Positions 17,868-25,926 of a DNA stretch of 45,315 nt are shown in pieces. Positions within the stretch are counted from its first letter, which is position 1. Every line of letters starts with the position of its first letter. Position numbers and translations under genes: made by a program. The notes under the pieces were generated by a model that was not told the origin of the DNA, did not search any database, and was given only the letters and a program-made list of their open reading frames with translations. This DNA comes from Pirellulales bacterium (GTDB lineage: Bacteria > Planctomycetota > Planctomycetia > Pirellulales > DATAWG01): the NCBI GenBank assembly GCA_035939775.1, contig DASZFO010000360.1, positions 1-45,315 on the forward strand, in the 5' to 3' direction.

Positions 17868-18003
17868 CGGCGGCGTAAATCTCCCCTTGACGAGTGGCTG
17901 CGGCCTGCCGTAAAGTCCGCCCATTCTTGGGCGTCGCTCCCGAGTAAGAGCGGGACGATGTCGTGCCCCCACCCGTATTGGCCATCACCCTCCGGAGCAA
18001 GCC

Positions 18004-18456
18004 ATGATCCAGGTCCTCAACCGCATCGCCAGACGTTTTGCTCTTCGTAGAAGGTGGCTTTTCGCCGCGGCGCTCGTGGCGGTCGGCTGTATCGCGGGCA
18101 TCGCGTCCAATCGAGCCGCCGCACAAGCTCCATTTCCGGCCCCGGTGCAGACCGACGTGCCGCGCGTTGTCGGCCGCTGGAGCGGGAAGACTGAAGACGA
18201 TGGCATCCTTACTCTGGTCGTCTTTCCCGCGCCGGGCAGGCAGCTTGTGTACGAATTCAGCGGCGGATCCAAGGAGCATGCCGACGGCACCTTCACCCTC
18301 CGCGGCGCCAACGAGCTGGACTTCACCCCGAAAGGCGAAAAGGAAGCCGAGAAGTGGACTTACTCGTTCGACGAAAACGGCAAGCTCCATCTTAAGATGG
18401 AAGAAGAGAAGCCAGAGGACGAGGAAGAGTATGTCCTGAGCCGGGCCGGGCAGTGA
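18004..18456 (+). CDS. Small secreted protein of unknown function
   Basis: A 150-residue protein. The basic start (RRFALRRRW) and hydrophobic stretch to about residue 40 (ASNRAAAQAP) form a signal peptide. The mature part has repeated short beta strands, for example VVGRWSGKTEDDGILTLVVF and LVYEFSGGSKEHADGTFTL, suggesting a small lipocalin-like or beta-sandwich fold. The C-terminus is very acidic (EEEKPEDEEEY). No family was recognised. It converges on the delta-prime gene 11 bases away. Confidence 0.65.
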   Translation: MIQVLNRIARRFALRRRWLFAAALVAVGCIAGIASNRAAAQAPFPAPVQTDVPRVVGRWSGKTEDDGILTLVVFPAPGRQLVYEFSGGSKEHADGTFTLRGANELDFTPKGEKEAEKWTYSFDENGKLHLKMEEEKPEDEEEYVLSRAGQ

Positions 18457-18467
18457 AAAGGGCGCGA

Positions 18468-19529
18468 TTAGACGCGGCTGAGGGGTGCGGAAAGCGCCGC
18501 CAGGTCGTCGAACCAGCTTTCGACCATCGTCGCCTGGTTGGCGTTGCGATCGACGTGCGATAGGGCGTCCAACGAGCGCTCCAGCGCTGCGACCGCCGCC
18601 GATTCGTTCCAGCCGTTGCGGATCGCTTGCTCGACGAGTTCGGCCAGCTCGGCATGCTCGACCGCCGCATGGCCGTGCAGCCGGCGCACGAGCGCTCGAA
18701 AGAAGTCCAGCCCAAAGCCAATCAACAGCCGCGAGCGAGCGCGGCGCGGCGCGGCGTCCTTGCCTGCCTCGTTGATGAAATCGTTCACGGATTGGGCCGT
18801 TCGATAACCTTCGACCGGCCAGCGAGCGAGCGATCCGAGCAGGTCGCCGCGAAAACTCCAGAGCGCAGCGTCGGCCAACTCGACTGCCTGCTCCAAGCTG
18901 CCGCCGCTGTAGGATGCCAGCCGCCGCGCCTCGGCCGGATCGGCCGCGATCTCGCGCTCGACGAGCAGCTTAGCCACAATCTCCTCCGCGAGTGGCTGGA
19001 AGCGAATAATCTGCGCCCGCGAGCGAATCGTCGGCAACTGCTTATCGACGCTGGTGCCGATTAGGATCAGGACGGAACGTGGCGGCGGTTCTTCGAGCGT
19101 TTTCAACAGCGCGTTGGCTCCCTCCTGATTGAGATAATCGGCATCGTCGATGATCGCGATCTTGCGCCCGCCCATGAACGGCTTCAGCCCGATCCGGTGG
19201 CAAAGCCCTTCCTGCATCCGATGCTCGGGGTCGCCGATGAAAGCGGCCAGGGGAATGAAGCTCTTATCCGCCGGCTTGCTCACGGTCTCGAGATCGGGGT
19301 GCGTCCCCGCGGCGACTTGCACGCAGGCCGGGCAGCGCTCGCATGGATCGAGCTGCGCTGCTTCGCGCTGTTCGCAAAGTAGAGCCTGCGCGAGTTTCAT
19401 GGCAAATGTCCGCTTGCCAATCCCCGCCGGCCCGACGAATAGAAACGTGCTCGCCAGCCGCCCGCGGGCAAGCGCGTTACGGAAGCGCTCAACCATCGTG
19501 TCGTGTCCTTCGATATGGTGCCAAGACAT
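18468..19529 (-). CDS. holB: DNA polymerase III delta-prime subunit
   Basis: A 353-residue clamp-loader AAA+ protein that helps load the sliding clamp. The start MSWHHIEGHDTMVERFRNAL is the usual one; longer frames would cross a dispersed repeat. Walker A is GPAGIGKRT (33-41). The zinc module cysteines are C52, C63, C66 and C69 (CERCPAC). Walker B/sensor region IAIIDDADYLNQEGANALLK and LLKTLEEPPP are typical. The C-terminal collar domain is present. It is the last gene of a dapL-tmk-holB unit, 91 bases after tmk. Confidence 0.93.
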   Translation of the reverse strand: MSWHHIEGHDTMVERFRNALARGRLASTFLFVGPAGIGKRTFAMKLAQALLCEQREAAQLDPCERCPACVQVAAGTHPDLETVSKPADKSFIPLAAFIGDPEHRMQEGLCHRIGLKPFMGGRKIAIIDDADYLNQEGANALLKTLEEPPPRSVLILIGTSVDKQLPTIRSRAQIIRFQPLAEEIVAKLLVEREIAADPAEARRLASYSGGSLEQAVELADAALWSFRGDLLGSLARWPVEGYRTAQSVNDFINEAGKDAAPRRARSRLLIGFGLDFFRALVRRLHGHAAVEHAELAELVEQAIRNGWNESAAVAALERSLDALSHVDRNANQATMVESWFDDLAALSAPLSRV

Positions 19530-19562
19530 GAGAGTGTGAAAAGTGGCGAGTATAGTGTATTC

Positions 19563-19607
19563 CTCACGCTCCGCGTGAGGATTGTCATCACGACGGAGCG
19601 TGATGAC
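19563..19607. repeat. Two small hairpins, family F copy 1
   Basis: CTCACGCTCCGCGTGAG (19563-19579) and TCATCACGACGGAGCGTGAT continuing to 19607 form adjacent hairpins between tmk and holB. The text CTCACGCTCCGCG recurs at 39273. Confidence 0.55.
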
Positions 19608-19620
19608 TACACTGATCAGG

Positions 19621-20232
19621 TCAGCGGCCGGATTCAAGCCGCTCGGCCGCGCGGCGGATTTCGGCTTGAATTGCATCAATTGGGCGGTCGGCGTCGATGA
19701 GCAGAATCTTGTCTGGCCGGCGCGCGGCCTCGTGTCGAAACCCATCCCGCAGCTTTTGGCAGAATTCGTCTCCCTGAGACTCCATCCGATCGAGTTGGCG
19801 ATTCATGCGCTTGGTCGCAACCTCGGGCGCCAGGTCGAGGACGAACGTCAGATCGGGTTCCAGTCCGCCGGTCGCCATTTGGCCGATTCGCCACAGTTCA
19901 TCGACATCCAGCCCGCCGGCGTGCCCTTGATAAACCACATTGGCCAGCAAAAAACGATCGCAGACGACCGTATCGCCTCGCTCGAGCGCCGGGCGAATGC
20001 ACTGCTCGACGAGCTGCGCTCGAGCGGCCATGTACAAAAAGGCCTCGGCCGGGCGACCGATCGCCAACTCGTGTCGATCCAAGAGCAGCGAGCGCACGGC
20101 ATCGCCCAGCGGCGTGCTTCCCGGATCGCGACAGGCGACGACACGCTGCCCATGCTCGATAAGCCAAGCGCGAAACAGCTCGATCTGCGTCGATTTGCCA
20201 GAACCGTCAATGCCGTCGAAACTATAGAACAT
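19621..20232 (-). CDS. tmk: Thymidylate kinase
   Basis: A 203-residue kinase that phosphorylates dTMP to dTDP. The P-loop is FDGIDGSGKST (about 5-15). The dTMP-binding motif reads RDPGST where REPGGT is common. The DR-Y/F motif is CDRFLLANVVYQG (about 92-104). The lid and C-terminal helices are present and length is normal. The ATG is one base after the dapL stop region, and holB follows, a pairing (tmk with holB) common in bacteria. Confidence 0.94.
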   Translation of the reverse strand: MFYSFDGIDGSGKSTQIELFRAWLIEHGQRVVACRDPGSTPLGDAVRSLLLDRHELAIGRPAEAFLYMAARAQLVEQCIRPALERGDTVVCDRFLLANVVYQGHAGGLDVDELWRIGQMATGGLEPDLTFVLDLAPEVATKRMNRQLDRMESQGDEFCQKLRDGFRHEAARRPDKILLIDADRPIDAIQAEIRRAAERLESGR

Positions 20233-20233
20233 T

Positions 20234-21469
20234 TCAGGCGAATTCGAGTTTCAGCGGCTTGAGCCGTGCTTCCGTTTCGGCCATCAAGGCATTCTCCGCG
20301 GCTTCGTCGGGGGCTTCGTACGTTGCCGAAAAGCGGAGAAACGCGCCGGCATCATCCCACGGGACCGTGCAGATCGAATGCTCGGCGATCAAATACTGGC
20401 TCGCCGCTTCGGCATTCTCGAATCGCTGCCCGCCGGCGAGACCCTTCGGGCTGGCCGCGTAGAGGAAGTAAGTGCCGCCTGGCATTTTGCAAGTGAAGCC
20501 GCAGCGGCTGATCGCGGCGACGAGTTTTTGCAGTCGGCGGCGATACTTCTCGCGGACCATCGCGGGGATCGAGGCGTCGTCGAGCGCCGCGGCGGCCGCC
20601 TTTTGGATCGCGATGAATTGGCCGGAGTCGCTGTTGTCTTTGATGTCGGCCAGTGCCCGCACGATTCGCTCGTGTCCGCACACCCAGCCGAGCCGCCAGC
20701 CGATCATGTGGAAGCCTTTCGACATGGAATGGACCTCGACGCCGACTTCCTTCGCCCCCGGCACGGAGAGAAAGCTGAGCGGCGGGCTGTCGTAGCTGAG
20801 CATGATATGGGCCGCGTCTTGCACGACGACGATCCGATTTCGCTGGGCGAACTCGACGACCCGGCGATAGAATTCGCGTGTGGCGACGCGCCCCGTCGGG
20901 CTGTTCGGATAGTTGAGCGCCAGCAGCTTCGCTCGCCGCAGCACGTCGGCCGGAATCGAATCGAGATCGGGAAAGAAATCGTTCTGGGCCAACAGCGGCA
21001 GCCGATGCACCTCGCCGCCGTAGTATCGCGTGTGCGTTCCAGCGACCGGGTAGCCGGGCACGGTCATTAGCGTCACATCGCCCGGATTGATGAACGCCGC
21101 GGGGAGCATTGCCAGTGCCGGCTTCGAGCCGATGCAGTGATTCACTTCGCTCACGGGGTCCAGCTCGACTCCGAAATTCCGCTGCATGAACCGTGCGGCG
21201 GCTTCCTTGTAGGCCGCGATGCCGTTATCGGCGTAGCCGCGGTTCTCGGGACGATTGATCTCGCGGGCCATCACTCCCCGCACGCTCTCGGGGGCCATCT
21301 CGTCGTTCTCGCCGATGCCGAAATCGACCAGCCGCCGCTCGGGATGCTCGGTCAGCGCCTTCCGCTTGGCGCGCTTGATCTTTTCAAACTTGTAAATCTC
21401 AGTTCCCTTGCCGTAATTAGCGCCGCCAATCCGCTCGGCAAAGAGCTGCTGAAAATAAGGATCGCTCAT
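20234..21469 (-). CDS. dapL: LL-diaminopimelate aminotransferase
   Basis: A 411-residue fold-type I PLP enzyme that makes LL-diaminopimelate from tetrahydrodipicolinate for lysine and peptidoglycan. The start ANYGKGTEIYKFEKIKRAKR and the segment LVDFGIGENDEMAP are typical of DapL. The PLP lysine is K251 in HSMSKGFHMIGWRLGW. NYPNSPTG (about 186) and the Asp of VVVQDAAH bind PLP. It heads the unit with tmk one base downstream. A long inverted repeat (21502-21724) lies just upstream. Confidence 0.92.
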   Translation of the reverse strand: MSDPYFQQLFAERIGGANYGKGTEIYKFEKIKRAKRKALTEHPERRLVDFGIGENDEMAPESVRGVMAREINRPENRGYADNGIAAYKEAAARFMQRNFGVELDPVSEVNHCIGSKPALAMLPAAFINPGDVTLMTVPGYPVAGTHTRYYGGEVHRLPLLAQNDFFPDLDSIPADVLRRAKLLALNYPNSPTGRVATREFYRRVVEFAQRNRIVVVQDAAHIMLSYDSPPLSFLSVPGAKEVGVEVHSMSKGFHMIGWRLGWVCGHERIVRALADIKDNSDSGQFIAIQKAAAAALDDASIPAMVREKYRRRLQKLVAAISRCGFTCKMPGGTYFLYAASPKGLAGGQRFENAEAASQYLIAEHSICTVPWDDAGAFLRFSATYEAPDEAAENALMAETEARLKPLKLEFA

Positions 21470-21501
21470 AGAATCAGGTCTTTAAGAAGACGACGAGGAG
21501 G

Positions 21502-21724
21502 ACCGCAGATGGACGCGGATTAACGCCGATTTTCGCAGATGATAAACTCTTGTTTCTTATGAGGAAACCAGGAAGCCAGGAACGGGATTTGGTTTTGGGC
21601 CGATTCGCGACTGCTAATCCTACGAAACTGATTGGAGTACTTATACTTGGCCACATCCTCCTGCCTTCCTGGTTTCCTCATAAAACTCCGCCGTAATCCG
21701 CGTTCATCTGCGTCCATCTGCGGT
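21502..21724. repeat. Nested long inverted repeat, family B copy 2
   Basis: Outer arms start ACCGCAGATGGACGCGGATT and end with the near-complement CATCTGCGTCCATCTGCGGT. Inner arms are TTATGAGGAAACCAGGAAG and CTTCCTGGTTTCCTCATAA, the core shared with 8604-8793. The right end runs into the radical SAM gene and contributes its last codons and stop. It fills the 234-base gap 21470-21703. Confidence 0.8.
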
Positions 21725-22600
21725 TTCTTCTTCCATGTGTCCGTAATACGCGGCGGCCGGCACGCCGGTGCGGCGGCGGACGAGTTCGACTAGAGCATCG
21801 ACCTCGGCGTTCGTCAACGGGGTGACGAAGCTCTCGGCGGGGCGGCGGGCGACCGTGTAAATTTGCACGAGCTTGATCCGCCCGCCCGCGGCGGTGATCT
21901 CAGCCAGCCGATCGCAAAACGCCGCTTGCTCGGCGGCCGAGGGTGGCTCGCCGGCGATCCGCATGAACAGGGACTGAATCACGAGCGGGCGGACGCAAGC
22001 GGCGGCCGTGATGTTGTCGAGAATCTGCCGGAAGGGGATTGGGGTGCGCTCGACGAGCCGGTAGTATTCGTCGGTCCCCGCTTCGAGCTTGGCCCAAATC
22101 TCCCCCTGGTTCTCGTCGAGTATTTCGAGGCCCCGTTGAACGTGTGGCCGGTGGAACATGCTGGCGTTGGTGATCAGAACCATCTTGACGTCGGCGAGCC
22201 CGCGCCGCCGCTTTGACTCCGCACAAGCGGCGATGATCTCGTCGAAGTTGCGGTAGGTGGTCGGCTCGCCGTCGCCGGAGAAGGCGATGTCGTTCAATCG
22301 CCGCAGCGGTTCGGGCACGGCCGCAAACTTCTCAGTGGTGAAAATCTGCCCAGACGCGGCGAGCGACAGCATGGAATCCAGCTCGGCCAACAGCGCGGGC
22401 GTTTCCACGAACGTCGTCTCGCTCTGCCGAGTCCGATCGACCTGGCAATAGATGCAATCGAAGTTGCAAATCTTGTCGGGATTAAGATTCACCCCGATCG
22501 AAATCCCGCCGGATCGGCGGCTGAGCACGGGATAAACGAAGCGAAACTGCTCGAAAAGACGTTCGTGCCGGGCAAAAAGTGGATTAGAAGAGATGGACAT
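21704..22600 (-). CDS. Radical SAM protein
   Basis: A 298-residue radical S-adenosylmethionine enzyme. The cluster motif CxxxCxxC is CNFDCIYC (C45, C49, C52). AFSGDGEPT (SAM-binding GGE-like motif) and VLITNASMFHRP follow in the standard order. ELDSMLSLAASG and the partial barrel fit the short wybutosine/Spo-like radical SAM group, but the substrate is unknown. The ATG at 22600 is used; a TTG three codons upstream is possible. The last codons (after YYGHMEEE) and the TGA are encoded by the edge of a dispersed repeat, so the native C-terminus may have been replaced. It diverges from the HEPN operon. Confidence 0.85.
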   Translation of the reverse strand: MSISSNPLFARHERLFEQFRFVYPVLSRRSGGISIGVNLNPDKICNFDCIYCQVDRTRQSETTFVETPALLAELDSMLSLAASGQIFTTEKFAAVPEPLRRLNDIAFSGDGEPTTYRNFDEIIAACAESKRRRGLADVKMVLITNASMFHRPHVQRGLEILDENQGEIWAKLEAGTDEYYRLVERTPIPFRQILDNITAAACVRPLVIQSLFMRIAGEPPSAAEQAAFCDRLAEITAAGGRIKLVQIYTVARRPAESFVTPLTNAEVDALVELVRRRTGVPAAAYYGHMEEETADGRR

Positions 22601-22608
22601 ATGTTGCA

Positions 22609-22614
22609 ATTGTA
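22609..22614 (-). promoter_or_regulatory. Possible -10 element of the radical SAM gene
   Basis: TACAAT on the minus strand ends 8 bases before the ATG at 22600, so a transcript would have almost no leader. No SD is present. The -35 region is weak. Confidence 0.25.
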
Positions 22615-22638
22615 TGCATCGGTTTCGTCCGGGCAGAA

Positions 22639-22667
22639 TTGCCGACTTCGCCGATCCATCCTATATT
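22639..22667 (+). promoter_or_regulatory. Promoter of the HEPN operon
   Basis: TTGCCG (22639-22644), a 17-base spacer and TATATT (22662-22667), about 45 bases before the HEPN ATG. This is one of the best sigma-70-like matches seen by eye in the window. Confidence 0.5.
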
Positions 22668-22712
22668 AGTCTTTGGAACGAGCAATCGACAATTTGAACC
22701 CGCGGACATTTC

Positions 22713-23129
22713 ATGAGTTTGCCACGCGGGAAGAACGCCCGGACGTTTTACCGCGCCGCCAAGCAACGTTTTTCGGATGCGGAGTTGCTCTTGGAGCACA
22801 ACCGAACGACCAGTGCGGTTTATCTGGCGGGATACGGCGTCGAGTGCATGTTAAAGGCGCTCATGCTGGAGTCGGTTCCAGAATCTCGACACGATACCAT
22901 TGGCGATCTGTTCCGCGGACAGCTTGGCCATAATCTGATTCTATTGATGCGTGAACTAAGAACGCACTTGCGCGGCTCGCTGCCGTCCATAATCGAGCGA
23001 ACTCTCTTGCGGGTGAATACGTGGACCACGAATCTGCGATATATGCCCGGCAATATCAAGTCGTCACTTGCGACTGAATACATCCGCGACGCTGCACAAA
23101 TCATTCAGTGGACTGACGAAAGGATTTGA
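22713..23129 (+). CDS. HEPN domain protein
   Basis: A 138-residue all-helical protein. The segment FYRAAKQRFSDAELLLEHN followed by SAVYLAGYGVECMLKALML is the classic HEPN helix pair. A candidate catalytic Rx4H motif is present as RGQLGH (R68 to H73). Many HEPN proteins are RNases acting as toxins beside an antidote, commonly an MNT nucleotidyltransferase; none is here. Instead a 103-residue gene starts 4 bases downstream. GC content is lower than in neighbouring genes. Toxin activity is inferred, not shown. Confidence 0.8.
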   Translation: MSLPRGKNARTFYRAAKQRFSDAELLLEHNRTTSAVYLAGYGVECMLKALMLESVPESRHDTIGDLFRGQLGHNLILLMRELRTHLRGSLPSIIERTLLRVNTWTTNLRYMPGNIKSSLATEYIRDAAQIIQWTDERI

Positions 23130-23133
23130 ATTT

Positions 23134-23445
23134 ATGGACCACGTCACAAATGACACCAACGTCGGGCAAATCGAGCGGGCGCTCGCGCCTTACCAAGAAC
23201 GCCACCCGGTTGCAGACATAAAGGTCCGCCGCGAGAATTCGGCATCCGTTCGAATCCGCATCATTGATCCGGCATTTCGAGGACGTGGCTTGGCGGAGAG
23301 GGAAGACGAGATTTGGCCGGCGATCGAAGCGCTTGCGCCGGATGTCAGAGAGGAAATCACGATGCTATTGCTCTTGGCGCCGGAGGAAGCCGCTAACTCT
23401 CTGGTCAACACTGAATTCGAGCACCCCTTACCTTCGCGAATCTGA
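23134..23445 (+). CDS. Small BolA-like/KH-like protein paired with HEPN
   Basis: A 103-residue protein starting MDHVTNDTNVGQIERALAPY. Predicted order is helix, strand (ADIKVRREN), strand (SVRIRIIDPAF), helix (AEREDEIWPAIEAL), strand (EITMLLLLAPEEA). The stretch FRGRGLAEREDEIW has the spacing F-x-G-x5-R-x4-aromatic that matches E. coli BolA FTGERFLNRHRMIY, although the BolA His is Glu here. The BolA relation is inferred from this pattern and strand order. It follows the HEPN stop by 4 bases, so the two are surely co-translated. It may be the HEPN antidote or RNA-binding cofactor. Confidence 0.7.
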   Translation: MDHVTNDTNVGQIERALAPYQERHPVADIKVRRENSASVRIRIIDPAFRGRGLAEREDEIWPAIEALAPDVREEITMLLLLAPEEAANSLVNTEFEHPLPSRI

Positions 23446-23456
23446 GCCTCTCTAGC

Positions 23457-23738
23457 TCACAGCTTCCGCATCTGCGTGTATTCATCCATCGTGACGGTTG
23501 TCAGTTCCCCGTCGTCGCGGGCGAGGATGAGTAGGTCGCTGTAGACCTTGTCGTCCGGATTGCGGCGGAAGTGCAGGCCGTGGCGGCGGCGCTCGGTGCG
23601 GACGACCGTGCCGACGGTCTTCGTTGTCCAATCGGCGCTCGAGCCGATCTTCACGTCGTGGACGACTTCGACGCGGTCCCCCCGCTTGAGTTCGGAGAAC
23701 AATTGGCTGGAAGCGGAATTGGCGGCGCTCGTGGGCAT
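23457..23738 (-). CDS. Small conserved SH3-like protein
   Basis: A 93-residue protein. After a disordered Ser/Ala start, the body LFSELKRGDRVEVVHDVKIG, TTKTVGTVVRTERRRHGLHF and a DDGELTTVTMDEYT end suggests a small SH3-like beta barrel with a basic RTERRRHG loop. That shape fits nucleic-acid or ribosome binding. The function is unknown. It starts 6 bases after the ilvC stop on the same strand and is probably co-transcribed with ilvN-ilvC. Confidence 0.75.
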   Translation of the reverse strand: MPTSAANSASSQLFSELKRGDRVEVVHDVKIGSSADWTTKTVGTVVRTERRRHGLHFRRNPDDKVYSDLLILARDDGELTTVTMDEYTQMRKL

Positions 23739-23744
23739 GAGCGA

Positions 23745-24749
23745 TTAAACTTCCTTCGACTTAATCCACGGCATGAGGCGGCGCAGCCGGCGGCCGACTT
23801 CTTCGATTGGATGGTTGCGCTCGGCGCGCCGCGTGGCCTTGAACATCGGGGCGTTCGCCTTGTTCTCGAGAATCCACTCGCGGGCGAATTGGCCGCTGCG
23901 GATTTCGCCGAGGATCTTCTTCATCTCGGCTTTCGTTTGCTCCGTGACAATTCGCGGGCCGCGCGTATAGTCGCCGTATTCGGCCGTGTTGGAGACGCTG
24001 TAGCGCATGTAGTTCAAGCCGCCCTGATAGAACAAGTCGACGATCAGCTTCAACTCGTGCATGCACTCGAAATAGGCCATCTCCGGCTGATAGCCGGCCT
24101 CGACGAGCGTCTCGAAGGCCGCCTTCACCAGCGCGCTCACGCCGCCGCAGAGTACCGTCTGCTCGCCGAACAGATCGGTCTCGGTCTCCTCGGCGAACGT
24201 GGTCTCAATCACGCCCGCTCGCGTGCCGCCGATCCCCTTCGCGTACGCCAGCCCGAGTTTCTTCGACTGCTCGCTCGCGCCGACGTTGAAGGCGATGAGG
24301 CAAGGCACGCCGCCGCCGCGCTCGAATTCGCTCCGCACCAAATGCCCTGGCCCCTTCGGGGCGACGAGCACCGTATCGACGCCTTGCGGCGCTTCGACCT
24401 GACCGAAATGCACGTTGAATCCGTGCGAGCACATCAGCACGTTGCCGGCGATGAGATGCGGCTTGATGTGGTGCCGGAATACATCCCCCTGCACTTCGTC
24501 GGGCAAGAGGATGTTGATCAGATCGGCCCGCTTGGCGGCGTCTTCGACGGTGCTCGGTTGGAACCCGTGGCTCAGGGCCAGCTCGTAGTTCGCGCTGCCG
24601 GGACGTTGGCCGATGATCACCTGGCAGCCGCTGTCGCGCAAGTTCTGGGCCTGGGCATGCCCTTGGGAGCCATAGCCGAGAATGGCGATGGTTTTGCCTT
24701 TAAGCAGCGACAGATCGGCGTCGGAATCGTAATAGATTTTGGCGGACAT
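23745..24749 (-). CDS. ilvC: Ketol-acid reductoisomerase
   Basis: A 334-residue class I enzyme that isomerises and reduces acetolactate to dihydroxyisovalerate with NADPH in valine, leucine and isoleucine synthesis. The nucleotide loop is [10 protein letters not shown]. Catalytic residues fall in [27 protein letters not shown] (metal Asp and Glu) and [14 protein letters not shown]-terminal [15 protein letters not shown] is a family hallmark. Length is standard. ilvN lies 75 bases upstream. A hairpin GGCACGCTGCGCGTGCC (24792-24808) stands in that space, along with a degenerate GGGGCTAGGG repeat. Confidence 0.96.
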   Translation of the reverse strand: MSAKIYYDSDADLSLLKGKTIAILGYGSQGHAQAQNLRDSGCQVIIGQRPGSANYELALSHGFQPSTVEDAAKRADLINILLPDEVQGDVFRHHIKPHLIAGNVLMCSHGFNVHFGQVEAPQGVDTVLVAPKGPGHLVRSEFERGGGVPCLIAFNVGASEQSKKLGLAYAKGIGGTRAGVIETTFAEETETDLFGEQTVLCGGVSALVKAAFETLVEAGYQPEMAYFECMHELKLIVDLFYQGGLNYMRYSVSNTAEYGDYTRGPRIVTEQTKAEMKKILGEIRSGQFAREWILENKANAPMFKATRRAERNHPIEEVGRRLRRLMPWIKSKEV

Positions 24750-24791
24750 CGGGAAGGGGCTAGGGACTCGGGATTAGGGGCTAGGGAAGTC

Positions 24792-24808
24792 GGCACGCTG
24801 CGCGTGCC
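24792..24808. repeat. Hairpin between ilvN and ilvC
   Basis: GGCACGCTGCGCGTGCC, seven-base arms and a three-base loop. Beside it (24757-24787) is a degenerate run of GGGGCTAGGG/GGGACTCGGG units also found at 34632-34657. No T-run follows, so it is not a strong terminator. Confidence 0.55.
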
Positions 24809-24824
24809 GGCATCGGTCGGCGGC

Positions 24825-25373
24825 TTAGGTTTGTTGGGCCGGTTCGGAATTGGGGCTGGGTTGGGGCTGCGAGTTCTGCGGGCCGTTGCGGCGGGCAGCG
24901 CCGCGAACCATCGCGATCCGGCCGGTGCGCACGAGTTCAATGATCCCGAACGGCCGGATCATATCGACAAACGCTTCAAGCTTTCGCTCCTGACCGGAAA
25001 TCTCGACGATCACCGTTTCGGACGCCACGTCCACGATTCGCCCGCGAAAGATATCGGCCAGCTCGCGCAGCTCGCTCCGCTTGCCGCCGGCCGGGGCTTG
25101 CAGCTTGATCAACATCAGATCGCGCTCGACGTAATCCTGCGAACTCACATCGTCCACTCGCACGACCGTGACGATCTTTTCAAGCTGGCGGCGGACTTGC
25201 TCGAGCACCCGATCGTCGCCGACCACCACGAAGGTCATCCGCGAGAAGTGCGAGTCTTCCGTCTCGCCGACCGCCAGGCTGTCGATGTTATAGCCGCGCG
25301 AGGCGAGCATGCCCGAGATGTGGGCGAGCACGCCCGGCACGTTCTGAACCACAGCGGAAAGCACGTGACGCAT
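24825..25373 (-). CDS. ilvN: Acetolactate synthase regulatory (small) subunit
   Basis: A 182-residue regulatory subunit that activates acetolactate synthase and confers valine feedback. The N-terminal ACT domain is evident: SAVVQNVPGVLAHISGMLAS, then RGYNIDSLAVGETEDSHFSR, with the Gly/Asn loop for valine. The C-terminal domain carries GRIVDVASETVIVEISGQ. The last 20 residues are a Pro/Gln/Ser tail that looks unstructured. The large subunit gene is not adjacent. The gene is named ilvN or ilvH in different species. Confidence 0.93.
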   Translation of the reverse strand: MRHVLSAVVQNVPGVLAHISGMLASRGYNIDSLAVGETEDSHFSRMTFVVVGDDRVLEQVRRQLEKIVTVVRVDDVSSQDYVERDLMLIKLQAPAGGKRSELRELADIFRGRIVDVASETVIVEISGQERKLEAFVDMIRPFGIIELVRTGRIAMVRGAARRNGPQNSQPQPSPNSEPAQQT

Positions 25374-25487
25374 CGCAACTCCCTATCGGAAAAGGCAATT
25401 CAGCATGATAGCCCGGCATGGGTGCGGTCGCAAGGTGCAGTCGCGTTCGGCAGCGATGTTGCAGGAGAATTGCCCAGGGAGAAATGG

Positions 25488-25580
25488 CTAGCGGCGAAAC
25501 GACCGAAGAGCGGCAAGGACGAGAGGCAATCTGTTCCCGATGATGAGAAGCACGATGACCCCGATAATCAGCCAGTCCAT
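25488..25580 (-). CDS. 30-residue TatA-like membrane peptide
   Basis: A 31-codon frame beginning MDWLIIGVIVLLIIGNRLPL and ending LAALRSFRR. It resembles the membrane helix and hinge of TatA/TatE proteins, in which a hydrophobic helix is followed by GxxRLPE. The amphipathic helix of a real TatA (about 30 more residues) is missing; only a short basic tail follows. It follows the 63-residue membrane protein 51 bases upstream on the same strand. No good SD is apparent. Either a genuine micropeptide or a decayed tatA. Confidence 0.4.
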   Translation of the reverse strand: MDWLIIGVIVLLIIGNRLPLVLAALRSFRR

Positions 25581-25631
25581 AGTTTACTGAGGACGCGAAC
25601 ATCGCCGCACTATACCAGCGCATGGAACTGG

Positions 25632-25823
25632 CTACCGCGTGCGGCGTTGTCGCCTTTGCGCGTCTCGCAAGGCGGATCGGAAACAGACCCAGAGCCCGAT
25701 TAATATGATGCCCGTGCCGAGGATGAATTTAGCGGCCTCGAACGAGATGCCTAACCACTCCGCGACAATCGCGAGGATGACAAGCGCGATGAGCTCCAAA
25801 AGCGCTTCAAGCATGGTCAGCAT
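25632..25823 (-). CDS. Small membrane protein
   Basis: A 63-residue protein with two likely helices (about 3-22 and 30-50, including LGTGIILIGLWVCF) and a very basic tail (ALRDAQRRQRRTR). No family was recognised. It precedes the 30-residue TatA-like frame and follows the ExeA-like gene on the same strand, about 100 bases downstream of it. Its composition supports a real gene but nothing indicates its role. Confidence 0.5.
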   Translation of the reverse strand: MLTMLEALLELIALVILAIVAEWLGISFEAAKFILGTGIILIGLWVCFRSALRDAQRRQRRTR

Positions 25824-25926
25824 TATACCAGCTTGCGAAACGCCCGGCGGGAGCGAATTCTCGCATTCCGCAGCCTTTCAGGCAGAAGGCAACGCGCTGG
25901 CTCCTGGCCCCTGGCCCCGCGCCACC

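Noticed and set aside
23745-24749. Class II ketol-acid reductoisomerase
   Set aside because: At 334 residues with a single C-terminal knotted domain it has the class I length.
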